Shown: one piece after another, positions 27,447-35,316 of the stretch
How positions within the stretch are numbered: position 1 is the first letter of the stretch
Layout of the letters: each line of letters starts with the position of its first letter
Assembly: GCA_029212615.1 (NCBI GenBank)
Contig: JARGPJ010000003.1
Coordinates: forward strand, 248,001 to 312,000
Direction of reading: 5' to 3'
DNA length: 64,000 bases
Source: Verrucomicrobiales bacterium
Lineage (GTDB): Bacteria; Verrucomicrobiota; Verrucomicrobiia; Verrucomicrobiales; DEV007
The notes under the pieces: model-generated
Told to the model about the DNA's origin: nothing
The model's database searches: none
Seen by the model: the letters and a program-made list of their open reading frames with translations, nothing else
Translations under genes and position numbers: made by a program

Positions 27447-28241
27447 TTATCGGTCGAGGTATTTCTCTTTGATCAGACCAATGCGACCATCACTGAGCTG
27501 AATCGCAACATCTCCTTTGTCCTCTCCGAGGACAGCAACGCTCGTGCCCGGAAACACCCTGACACGAACATCATCCGCAAGAATTTCAGTCTCCTTCTTC
27601 ACTGTTGCCAGCTGGCTTCCCGGAGCAAACCCCTGCTCACGACTCACAAATATGGAAGAACGTTCTTCCTCTGAGTCCGACCGCGAAACAGCAGATGAAG
27701 CCGCCGGAGGATCAGCAAACTCCGGTGCCATCGGCACCCCGGGAGCGGCCTCCTCACTCACCGGTTCCTCATAGACATTTGAATATTCCGAAGCCCCGAC
27801 CGGCTCAAAACTCACTTCAGGCTCTTTTTTCTTCTTCCCCTTCAGCCATTTGAAAAAACTGCGTTCTTTCTCCGGCATTTCCACAGAGGAACCTCCATCC
27901 GGGTTCGATTCCGAAACATCGAAATCCGGCACGTACGCGTCGCGTCGGACCGGCGCAGGCCGGGGTTCTGAAGGAGCCGGCATCGGGGGACGGTTCGCCG
28001 CCAAAAATTCTTCGGCCGTCGTGTAAACCGGCGCCGGGTTCGCTCCACTGGAAGCCATCGCCGCTTTCAGCTCCTTCAATCGACGCGCCTCCAGCGCGGC
28101 CCGCTGCATTTCATTTTCGTAGATCGACTTGTTTTGCTGCACGTTTCCCTGAGTCACATAGGTCTGCGGGACGGATTCCTGCGCATTGCCAGTGAAAGCA
28201 AAACATGATAGCAAAGCTAAAAAGGAGAGTAACCGTTTCAT
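27447..28241 (-). CDS. Exported protein with C-terminal SH3-like domain
   Basis: 264 residues from ATG 28241, chosen because AAAGGAA precedes it and a signal peptide follows (MKRLLSFLALLSCFAFTGNA); an upstream in-frame start at 28283 adds 14 residues. The central 150 residues are Pro-, Glu- and Ser-rich and look disordered, with a basic patch WLKGKKKKEPE. The last ~55 residues form an SH3-like domain (ILADDVRVRVFPGTSVAVLG, GLIKEKYLD). It is probably a periplasmic protein binding the cell wall or a partner protein. The family is not recognised. Confidence 0.65.
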   Translation of the reverse strand: MKRLLSFLALLSCFAFTGNAQESVPQTYVTQGNVQQNKSIYENEMQRAALEARRLKELKAAMASSGANPAPVYTTAEEFLAANRPPMPAPSEPRPAPVRRDAYVPDFDVSESNPDGGSSVEMPEKERSFFKWLKGKKKKEPEVSFEPVGASEYSNVYEEPVSEEAAPGVPMAPEFADPPAASSAVSRSDSEEERSSIFVSREQGFAPGSQLATVKKETEILADDVRVRVFPGTSVAVLGEDKGDVAIQLSDGRIGLIKEKYLDR

Positions 28242-28300
28242 TTTATAGAGTTCCTTTCTGAATTCTGCCTTGTTTCTCTTCATTTTTCCAGCGCATTGCC

Positions 28301-29380
28301 ATGAAATTAATATTCGACGTTCACCTTGATCTCAGCATGAACGCCCTTGAATGGAATCGGGATTTAACGCTTTCTCTCGATTCAATCCGATCCCTTGAAA
28401 GCGGAATGACCGATATGAAAGGTCGCGGCGAAAACACTGTCACCTTCGAGGAAATGCGGCGCGGCGGGATCGGCCTTTGTGTCGCCACCCAGATAGGCGG
28501 ATGCATGAAACCTGCCGGCCCCTGCGCCAGTTGGGAATCCCCGTCCCAGGCGTGGGCGATGACGCAGGGCCAGCGAATCTACTATGAGACGATGACCGAA
28601 ATGGGCGAGATGGCTCCGGTGAGAAACCTCGCAGAACTCGATGCTCAACTCACCCGTTGGAAAGATCCCGTCGCAGCGGCAGAATCCAAAGCCCCGATCG
28701 GCTACCTCATGAGCCTCGAGGGGGCTGATTCAATCGTGACTCCGGATTACCTCGAGCGAGCCTATGAAAACGGGCTTCGCGCTCTCGGCCCCGCGCACTA
28801 CGGAAAAGGTCGCTACGCCCTCGGGCATGATCAGGTCGGCGGCCTGCCGAAAGGCGGCAGAGATCTCATTCAAAAAATGGACGAACTCGGCATTATTCTC
28901 GATGCAACCCACCTTAGCGATGGCTGCTTTTTTGAAGCCCTCGATCTCTTCGATGGAACAGTTTGGGCCAGTCATTCAAACTGCCGCGCCCTCGTCGATG
29001 ATCCCCGGCAATTCAGCGACGAGCAGATCAAACTGCTGATTGAACGCAAGGCCGTCATCGGCAGTGTCTTCGATGGATGGATGATGGTTCCCGGTTGGGA
29101 ACGGGGCGTCTCAACGCCACAGTCTGCCGGCGTCAAAATCGAGAACATCATCGAGCATATCGATCACATCTGCCAACTCGCAGGAAATGCTGAACACGTC
29201 GGAATTGGCAGCGATCTTGACGGCGGTTTCGGCCGCGAACAGGGCCCCATGGATCTCGACAGCATCGCCGACCTTCAGCATCTCGATTCACTACTCTCCC
29301 GACGGGGCTACAGCGAAGACGACATCTCCGGCATCTTCTCTGGAAATTTTCTCTCACTCCTGCGTCGAGCGTGGTCCTGA
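28301..29380 (+). CDS. Membrane dipeptidase (peptidase family M19)
   Basis: 359 residues without a signal peptide. The M19 metal ligands can all be seen: DVHLD near residue 6 (HxD), SLEGAD near 143, DATHLS near 203, ASHSNCRAL near 223 and GIGSDLDGG near 301. These zinc enzymes cleave dipeptides with broad specificity, including some with D-amino acids at the C-terminal side. It is divergent from the SH3 protein gene. Nearby genes handle D-amino acids, so a role in D-amino-acid dipeptide or peptidoglycan-peptide use is possible. Confidence 0.88.
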   Translation: MKLIFDVHLDLSMNALEWNRDLTLSLDSIRSLESGMTDMKGRGENTVTFEEMRRGGIGLCVATQIGGCMKPAGPCASWESPSQAWAMTQGQRIYYETMTEMGEMAPVRNLAELDAQLTRWKDPVAAAESKAPIGYLMSLEGADSIVTPDYLERAYENGLRALGPAHYGKGRYALGHDQVGGLPKGGRDLIQKMDELGIILDATHLSDGCFFEALDLFDGTVWASHSNCRALVDDPRQFSDEQIKLLIERKAVIGSVFDGWMMVPGWERGVSTPQSAGVKIENIIEHIDHICQLAGNAEHVGIGSDLDGGFGREQGPMDLDSIADLQHLDSLLSRRGYSEDDISGIFSGNFLSLLRRAWS

Positions 29381-29393
29381 GTTTAAAGAAGGC

Positions 29394-30707
29394 TCACGCC
29401 ATTCCCGGCCGGAATGGTTCGTAGAGCATTTTCTCGTCGGGATAGAGCGGCGGCGCGTCATCCCACGACATCGGATTGATCGCCAGTTCCTCTTCGGCAT
29501 TTAGCGCTTCCTCCCAGGTTACCACCTGACCGGAGTAGGCTGCCATTCTTCCCATGAGAGCAAACAGAGTGGAGTATGCCCCACGCTCAGCTTCGTTAAA
29601 TTCGCTTCCCTCCCGAATCGCTGAGAAAAGGGCATCGTGTTCTTTCTGATAAGAGTTCTCAGTTTCGCGTCCACGCCAGGCCTCTCCACCTCCCGCGCCC
29701 GGCTTGATTGATCCGTTTGCCTTGAATGAAAGCTCAGCGCTCCCGTTTGTGCCGTGGATCTTTTCACCAAACCAATTCCAACATTTCGGAATATGGCGAT
29801 GCTGAGTGGTCACTAGAGAACCGTCGTCGAAAACATAATCGACACTGAAATGATCGTAAATCTGCCCATTCGTTGGCCCGGTCCTCACCAGCCGTCCCCC
29901 CTGTCCCTGACAACTGACAGGAAAAGCATCGTGTTTGATCCAGCGAACGACATCAAACTCATGCACACTCTGCTCAACCATGAAGTCTCCACTGAGCCAG
30001 GTGAAGTAGTACCAGTTTCGCACCTGAAACTCGAGTTCGCTCTCCCCTTCGACCCGGTCACGCCTCTTGTTCACATCTGACCGGCAATTGAAGATCTGGA
30101 TCAGGGGCATCTCGCCAATCGCCCCATCGTGAAGCCTGCCAATAACCTCTCGGTGTAAAGGGGAGTGCCTGCGGTTCAACCCGACGCCCACCTTGAGTCC
30201 CTGCGCCTTCGAACGCTTCGCCACCTCCAGAACCTTACGAACCCCGGCGGCGTCAACGGCTACCGGCTTCTCCATAAAGACGTGCTTCCCCGCAGCTACC
30301 GCCGCCTCGAACTGGAAAGGCCGGAAGCCGGGAGGCGTCGTGAGGATGACGACATCGACCTCGTCGAGATCCATGATGCGTTGATAAGCATTGAGACCGA
30401 CAAACTGATGTTCAGGACTGACCTTGACCTGCCCGGGAGAAGGCGCATTTTTTTCAAGGGTTTCTCGACTCAAGTCGATCTGCTCCTGTGCAATATCAGC
30501 CATTGCCACCAGCTCAACCCGGTCATCAGCCGCCAGTGCCTGGGCCGCGGCCCCGGTCCCCCTTCCACCACAACCAACCAGAGCAAGCTTGATCGTTTCA
30601 CTGTCAGCGCTCTGCGCATGAACTCCTGAGGGAAAGGTTGAAGCCGCCGCGGCAAGAGCGGCTGACTGCTTCACAAATTGACGTCGCTGGACCTTGTTCA
30701 TCTCCAT
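29394..30707 (-). CDS. Tat-exported Gfo/Idh/MocA oxidoreductase
   Basis: 437 residues; ATG 30707, with an alternative ATG two codons inside. The N-terminus has a Tat-type signal (RRQFVKQSAALAAAAS). The Rossmann domain follows (KLALVGCGGRGTGAAAQAL) with HVFMEKPVAVDAAGVR. The C-terminal domain shows EQSVHEFDVVRWI and the family-typical HRHIPKCWNWFGEKIHGTNG. Secreted members of this kind are abundant in Planctomycetes and Verrucomicrobia. They carry their NAD(P) cofactor through Tat and probably act on sugars of polysaccharides. It is divergent from a TIM-barrel epimerase gene. Confidence 0.85.
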   Translation of the reverse strand: MEMNKVQRRQFVKQSAALAAAASTFPSGVHAQSADSETIKLALVGCGGRGTGAAAQALAADDRVELVAMADIAQEQIDLSRETLEKNAPSPGQVKVSPEHQFVGLNAYQRIMDLDEVDVVILTTPPGFRPFQFEAAVAAGKHVFMEKPVAVDAAGVRKVLEVAKRSKAQGLKVGVGLNRRHSPLHREVIGRLHDGAIGEMPLIQIFNCRSDVNKRRDRVEGESELEFQVRNWYYFTWLSGDFMVEQSVHEFDVVRWIKHDAFPVSCQGQGGRLVRTGPTNGQIYDHFSVDYVFDDGSLVTTQHRHIPKCWNWFGEKIHGTNGSAELSFKANGSIKPGAGGGEAWRGRETENSYQKEHDALFSAIREGSEFNEAERGAYSTLFALMGRMAAYSGQVVTWEEALNAEEELAINPMSWDDAPPLYPDEKMLYEPFRPGMA

Positions 30708-30812
30708 GAGGTGGATTCTGCCCCGATCTAATGAACGGGGTCAAGAGCCTCCCTGGCGGGATCAGGGCCGCTTTGTTGCCGTGCTGGAAGGGATTCTCTC
30801 TACACTGACCAC

Positions 30813-31649
30813 ATGCTCAACCGTCGCCAGTTTCTCTTCACGACAGCAGTGCTTGCCTCCCCGCCCCTTACTGCGGGCTACCTGAACAAGCGGGTTAAAC
30901 TTGCGGTGAAGTATCAGATGATTGAAGAACCCACCTTGAGTGTCGTGGAGAAGTTCAAACTCCTTCAGGAGATAGGGTTCGACGGAACGGAGTTGCAGGC
31001 CGATGAAAAGATCGACCCTGCCGAGATCGAGAAAGCGATCGAGCGCACCGGAATTCCCGTCCACGGCATCGTCAACGCCGGTAAGCCCGACATCATTCCC
31101 GCACTTGAACTGGCGAACCGTCTTGGTTGCAGCTCCGTCCTCACTTTTGCCCAAACAGACCCAAAGAAGACCTATGCGCAGAATTTCGCCGACTGGCAGG
31201 GCCGGATTCGGAAAGCGCTTCCTTATGCTGAAAAATCCGGGATCCCGCTCTGCGTCGAGAACGTGAGAGCCTCTTTTCTCAATCGGGCCGAGGAGATGGC
31301 CCGCTTCATCGACTCGTTCGACTCCCCAATGGTGAAATCCTACTTCGACCTCGGCAATACGATCACCTGGTCGGAACAGTCCGCCGGGCACTGGGCAAAG
31401 ACCCTGGGTTCACGGATTGGGAAGTTGGATATCAAGGATCGCGGTCATGCCGAATTCGGAGATAAGAAGAAAGCGCGCGAGGGTGTCATGGGAACCAATG
31501 GCGGAGAAGTTCATTGGGAGCGAGTCCGTGAGCACCTCAAAGAGATCGAGTTTTCAGGCTGGGCGACGGCTGAGGTCGCGGGAGGTGACCGTGTCCGCCT
31601 TACCCGCATGCGGGAGTGGATGCGCGACGTTCTTGATCTGACGGTCTGA
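30813..31649 (+). CDS. Exported TIM-barrel sugar phosphate isomerase/epimerase-like protein
   Basis: 278 residues with a twin-arginine-like N-terminus (MLNRRQFLFTTAVLASPP). The rest is an AP-endonuclease-2 type TIM barrel: KFKLLQEIGFDGTELQ, PLCVENVRASFLNRAEEMAR, KSYFDLGNTITW and KLDIKDRGHAEFGDKK. Secreted members are frequent near Gfo/Idh genes and are thought to epimerise or isomerise keto-sugars. It is divergent from a Tat-exported Gfo/Idh gene, suggesting a shared substrate. The reaction is not known. Confidence 0.8.
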   Translation: MLNRRQFLFTTAVLASPPLTAGYLNKRVKLAVKYQMIEEPTLSVVEKFKLLQEIGFDGTELQADEKIDPAEIEKAIERTGIPVHGIVNAGKPDIIPALELANRLGCSSVLTFAQTDPKKTYAQNFADWQGRIRKALPYAEKSGIPLCVENVRASFLNRAEEMARFIDSFDSPMVKSYFDLGNTITWSEQSAGHWAKTLGSRIGKLDIKDRGHAEFGDKKKAREGVMGTNGGEVHWERVREHLKEIEFSGWATAEVAGGDRVRLTRMREWMRDVLDLTV

Positions 31650-31722
31650 AAATCTCAGGCAACACCTGCTAAATTGTGTCACGTGGGTAGAGCACGCAGG
31701 TATACTGAGAGTGAACTATCTC

Positions 31723-32328
31723 ATGAAACTTCATCTTTCTGCTCTTTCTCTACTCCCCCTCATGACCAGCTCCGCACTCGCGCTGGACTACGAGGCAGAC
31801 ATTCTCCCTATCTTCGCAAGTAAGTGCGCAAAGTGCCACCTCGACGGAAACTCGAAGGGCGGCCTTGCCCTTGATCTGGAGGAAATCAGCAGGGAAATCG
31901 GATCGAGCAAGGTCATCGTAGCCGGGGATCCCGAAAAAAGTGACCTTCTCGAACTCGTTAGCCTCCCCGACGACGATGGCGATAAAATGCCGCCGGAAGG
32001 AAAAGGCAGACCGATGTCAGATAGCGAGATTGCCACGCTCAGGGAGTGGATCGAAGGCGGCGCAGTGGTTGGCGACGGAGAGCCGACCATGACAGAAGCG
32101 GAAACACCGGACGCGGAGAAACCTCAACGTCCCGAACCCGTTGCGGGGTCCTGGACAAACACGAGCGGAAAAACCATCGAAGCAACACTCATTCGGGTCG
32201 ATGGCTCGAACGCCATTCTCCGCATGGGCACAAAAGACTACCCCTACCCGATCGCCCATCTCGACGGGACGGCACAGGCAACGATCAAAGCGTTCGCAGA
32301 TCAATGGGCGAAGGCGGAAGCCCCCTGA
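31723..32328 (+). CDS. Planctomycete-type cytochrome c with SHD1-like C-terminal domain
   Basis: 201 residues from ATG 31723; an in-frame GTG at 31711 adds four residues. A signal peptide (MKLHLSALSLLPLMTSSALA) is followed by a haem-binding CAKCH motif in ILPIFASKCAKCHLDG. Then come the characteristic DGDKMPPEGKGRPMSDSE and LREWIEGGA of the planctomycete cytochrome c domain. Residues 140-195 (WTNTSGKTIEATLIRVDGSN) resemble the SHD1 domain. It is a periplasmic, probably electron-carrying, protein. Confidence 0.8.
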   Translation: MKLHLSALSLLPLMTSSALALDYEADILPIFASKCAKCHLDGNSKGGLALDLEEISREIGSSKVIVAGDPEKSDLLELVSLPDDDGDKMPPEGKGRPMSDSEIATLREWIEGGAVVGDGEPTMTEAETPDAEKPQRPEPVAGSWTNTSGKTIEATLIRVDGSNAILRMGTKDYPYPIAHLDGTAQATIKAFADQWAKAEAP

Positions 32329-32351
32329 GCGGTACATTCTCCGCGAAAAAA

Positions 32352-33131
32352 TCACTCCGTTTTCAGCGGCCCCACTTCACGTAATTTCGCGTGAACTCGC
32401 GCGACCTTGCCCATGTAGTGATCCATCGAATAATCATAGGCGGCGAGACGGATGTGTTCCCGCATTTTACTTTCCTCCCCCAGTGCCTCAAAATAAAGCG
32501 CGAGGTAAAGATGTGCGTAACAAAGGTGATTACGTTCTTCGCCGGAAAAGATATTATCGTCGTTCGGAGCCGCCGCGATGAGAACGTCATCAACCGTCCC
32601 GCGTCCTGCAAAAAGATCGTGGACTTCCGCCATCGGAACCCGTGAATCGCGCTCAATGGGGATGAGATCTTCCTGAGCCGCTTCGACACTTCCACCCGGC
32701 GCACGAACCGCGCAAAGAAAGTGCCAAACCGCATTCTCGACATCCTGAGTATTCACCGTTTGATGCCGCTCAAACTGAGCCACTCCCTTTTCATACTCTT
32801 CGGCGTAATAATAAGACAAGCCCCGTTGCCAATGATGTGGATCCTGCTCAGGAAAGTAAGCAATGAAGGCATCAAAATCGCTGATCGAGCCGGCAATGTC
32901 AGCGTCAAAAAAACGCGCCTCTCCCCGTCGCTGCAAGGAACCGGCACGGACTCGAAGCCACGAACTGTCATTAGGAATGTCCGCAGTAAGAGCAATAACC
33001 GTATCAAAGTCTTCGCTTTGATAGGCCTCCATGACCTTCGCCCCGTCCTCTTCAGAGAGCGAATCATCCTGCGCTGAACCACAGGCTGAAACCATCAAGG
33101 CAATGAGACAGGTGCAGAAAAGTCGAATCAT
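32352..33131 (-). CDS. Lipoprotein of unknown function
   Basis: 259 residues from ATG 33131. A lipoprotein signal is clear: MIRLFCTCLIALMVSACGS, with lipobox VSAC. The mature protein is helical with TPR-like repeats (YQSEDFDTVIALTADIP, DFDAFIAYFPEQDPHHWQRG, AEEYEKGVAQFERHQ). Similar lipoproteins in this phylum report a tetratricopeptide region. It lies downstream of a strong minus-strand terminator (33147-33176), so it has its own promoter. No specific function can be given. Confidence 0.6.
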   Translation of the reverse strand: MIRLFCTCLIALMVSACGSAQDDSLSEEDGAKVMEAYQSEDFDTVIALTADIPNDSSWLRVRAGSLQRRGEARFFDADIAGSISDFDAFIAYFPEQDPHHWQRGLSYYYAEEYEKGVAQFERHQTVNTQDVENAVWHFLCAVRAPGGSVEAAQEDLIPIERDSRVPMAEVHDLFAGRGTVDDVLIAAAPNDDNIFSGEERNHLCYAHLYLALYFEALGEESKMREHIRLAAYDYSMDHYMGKVARVHAKLREVGPLKTE

Positions 33132-33146
33132 GATCAAAGTCTCCAC

Positions 33147-33176
33147 GAAAAACGGGAGCCCGTAAAGAGCTCCCGT
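33147..33176 (-). terminator. Rho-independent terminator after the Gfo/Idh gene
   Basis: ACGGGAGC (33152-33159) and GCTCCCGT (33169-33176) form a perfect 8-bp stem. On the minus strand it is followed by a T run (A run at 33148-33152 on the plus strand). It separates the Gfo/Idh gene from the lipoprotein gene. Confidence 0.8.
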
Positions 33177-33225
33177 TCGCCGTAAAAACGTTTTGTTTAT
33201 TTATCTGCCTGCAAAGGCGGCCGGG

Positions 33226-34686
33226 TTAAACCTCGAGAGCCCACCCTTCGCGATACTCACGTTTAATGAGAGCCGCAGCCTCAGGCGTGTTCGGAGAACT
33301 GAGTGTCTCGGAATCCCACTCCACCTTCTTATTGAGGCGGACCGCAAGGTTTCCAAGGAGCACCATCTCGGTGAAAGGACCACTCTGAGAAAACTTCGAT
33401 TGAGGAAGTTCCGGATCACCTGCGATGATCGCATCATAGAACTCTTTATGAGGATCTTCGTCCCGGGCACGTGGAATTGAAGGCTCAGGGAAATCGAATC
33501 CATCCATGAGATTGCCCGGCTTCACGATCCAGTTGTCCTTCGCACGATTGAAGAAGACTTTGCCTTCGGTTCCGATGATGACACAACCGTATCCATCGTT
33601 GCTGATGCCGTCCATACCTTCGAGAACCTCTTCAGGCGGAAGGTTGCGCTCACGAATCTTACCGCCATCGATCGAGCTCTCGAGAGCCCATTTCTCCGGG
33701 TTGAAAACCGCGTCCTTGTAACCGTCATACCAGGTGTAGTTCACCGCTTTCTTACCATTGCGTTCAGGAAACTTGTATTCAATCGTCGCCCAGGTGGGAG
33801 GCGAGAGCTCGCTCTGTGCCCCGCGACCGTCGGCGCTGACTGCTGAAACGCTGGTCGGGGCGCCAAGCTCAGCCGACCAGAAAGAACAGTCCATGATGTG
33901 ACACGCCATATCTCCGAGAGCTCCCGTACCAAAGTCCCAGTAGCCGCGCCATTTAAAGGGGGCGATCTTCGAGCTGTAATCACGGTATGGAGCCGGTCCG
34001 AGCCAGAGATCCCAATTGATGTGCTTCGGCACTTCCTCCGCCTCAGGCCACTCCGGGATCCCCTGCGGCCAGATCGGACGGTTTGTCCAGGCGTGAACAT
34101 CGGTGACGTCCCCGATGAGCCCTGCACGGATGAGTTCGACCATGCGACGCATGTGATGCTGCGCATGCGCCTGATTCCCCATTTGAGTCACCACTCCGGT
34201 TGTCTCTGCCAATTCGGCAAGATAGCGGGCTTCCCAGATGCCGTGAGTGAGGGGCTTCTGACAGTATACTGCACAATCTTTACGCATCGCAGCAGCGGCC
34301 GCAAAAGCATGCACGTGGTCGGGAGTCGAAACGGTCACCGCATCGATCTTGTCCCCCTCTGCCTCGATCATTTCACGCCAATCATCGAAGAATTTGGCAT
34401 CAGGATAGTTCTCCCGGGACTTCACCCAATTGCCACCCACATTCGGATATTTACTCGAATCGACAATATCGCAGAGATGAGTCACTTGAAACCCGGCATC
34501 AGCCGAGTTGCTGATATCACTGGCACCTTTACCGGAGATACCGATACCAGCGAGGGTGATTTTGTCGTTGGCTCCGAAGACGCGGCTCGGGACGACTTGA
34601 AAATTAAAGGCTGCAGCAGTCGCTGCCGCTCCTTTGACGAAGTTTCGGCGGGAAGTATTTTTTTCCATAGGTTCTGATTCAGACAT
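33226..34686 (-). CDS. Tat-exported Gfo/Idh/MocA oxidoreductase
   Basis: 486 residues; starts at ATG 34686 or 34668. A Tat signal (TSRRNFVKGAAATAAAF) precedes the Rossmann domain (ITLAGIGISGKGASDISNSA, VDSSKYPNVGGNWVKSR). EWARYL-type and QKPLTHGIWEARYLAEL blocks follow, with GNQAHAQHHMRRMVEL and GDMACHIMDCSFW. These are hallmarks of the long, secreted planctomycete/verrucomicrobial Gfo/Idh group. It is probably periplasmic and NAD(P)-dependent and acts on a sugar derivative. It has its own terminator and is isolated from other genes of this type. Confidence 0.85.
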   Translation of the reverse strand: MSESEPMEKNTSRRNFVKGAAATAAAFNFQVVPSRVFGANDKITLAGIGISGKGASDISNSADAGFQVTHLCDIVDSSKYPNVGGNWVKSRENYPDAKFFDDWREMIEAEGDKIDAVTVSTPDHVHAFAAAAAMRKDCAVYCQKPLTHGIWEARYLAELAETTGVVTQMGNQAHAQHHMRRMVELIRAGLIGDVTDVHAWTNRPIWPQGIPEWPEAEEVPKHINWDLWLGPAPYRDYSSKIAPFKWRGYWDFGTGALGDMACHIMDCSFWSAELGAPTSVSAVSADGRGAQSELSPPTWATIEYKFPERNGKKAVNYTWYDGYKDAVFNPEKWALESSIDGGKIRERNLPPEEVLEGMDGISNDGYGCVIIGTEGKVFFNRAKDNWIVKPGNLMDGFDFPEPSIPRARDEDPHKEFYDAIIAGDPELPQSKFSQSGPFTEMVLLGNLAVRLNKKVEWDSETLSSPNTPEAAALIKREYREGWALEV

Positions 34687-34752
34687 TCACGAAGCGTGAG
34701 AGGAGACTAAAAGGCAAAAGCAAGCCGCCTTCAATGCCGCGATGAGGGCAGA

Positions 34753-35007
34753 TTGACGTATCTGCAAGCACGTTCCCATCACGGTTCCGGTAAGGTAAAC
34801 AGAGCCATCGATACCATCAGCCCTCAGCTGATGGCATTTTCACCAACTGGATCACGACCTGAAATCGCATCAAAAGCGATCGTCTTCAACGCCGGTCCCG
34901 TGCCCGCCATCCTCCTCCCCCTGCTCCTCGCCAGTATCTGGATGAGCCGCCGTCGAAAGCAGCAGCTTGATCTGGAAGCAGCGAAAACACAAATTCTCCC
35001 GGGCTGA
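34753..35007 (+). pseudogene. Decayed tail of a PEP-CTERM protein gene
   Basis: An 84-codon frame. Its last ~45 codons read GPVPAILLPLLLASIWMSRR followed by KQQ, a hydrophobic segment and basic cluster like the C-termini of the two intact PEP-CTERM genes downstream. The nucleotides at about 34921-34957 differ at only about four of 37 positions from the matching tail of the large gene. The first half of the frame has no family features and the VPEP motif is lost. The simplest reading is the remnant of a third paralogue. Confidence 0.55.
34814..34841 (+). terminator. Hairpin, possible terminator
   Basis: CCATCAGC (34814-34821) and GCTGATGG (34827-34834) form a perfect stem with a 5-nt loop and are followed by CATTTT. 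The T run is short, so it could also be an operator-like palindrome. Confidence 0.35.
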
Positions 35008-35178
35008 TGCGCCCCGTGTTCTGTCCCCCCCCCGATACGAACCTTCCCTTCTTCTTCCAAGCCGGTTGGAAACCCCACCGTAAGGTTGCGCGATGGAGCC
35101 CTCCCCAAAAGGCTGGCGCCCCGATTCACCGGCAAATTCAAAAAGGCGAAAATAACGCTTCAAGGCGGGATATAGCGG

Positions 35179-35206
35179 TTGACGCGGCAATCCCCCCCCC
35201 TATCTG
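35179..35206 (+). promoter_or_regulatory. Promoter-like pair with C9 spacer before the PEP-CTERM gene
   Basis: TTGACG (35179-35184) and TATCTG (35201-35206) are separated by 16 bp, nine of which are the C9 tract 35192-35200. The -35 match is good and the -10 is weak (TAT only). It lies about 110 bp before the ATG at 35317. The spacer homopolymer resembles phase-variable promoters such as Neisseria porA, but the -10 weakness keeps confidence low. Confidence 0.3.
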
Positions 35207-35316
35207 TAAGAGCGGCAAATTCGTCTATCGAATGGCACGTTCACTGCGTTAGTGGTGCTCTGTTAGCATAATTTTGCGTTCTGTTAGCCCTCCTTTACCC
35301 TCCCTCCTTAGCTTTC

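Larger units (their letters stand above)
34687..35316. other. Intergenic region before the PEP-CTERM locus
   Basis: 630 bp without an intact gene. It holds an inverted repeat (34814-34834), the tail of a decayed PEP-CTERM gene (34753-35007), two C9 tracts (35025-35033 and 35192-35200), and a weak promoter-like pair around the second tract. No tRNA, IS element or riboswitch was recognised. Confidence 0.6.

Noticed and set aside
33898-34677. A 259-codon plus-strand open frame
   Set aside because: It is opposite a well-supported Gfo/Idh gene.
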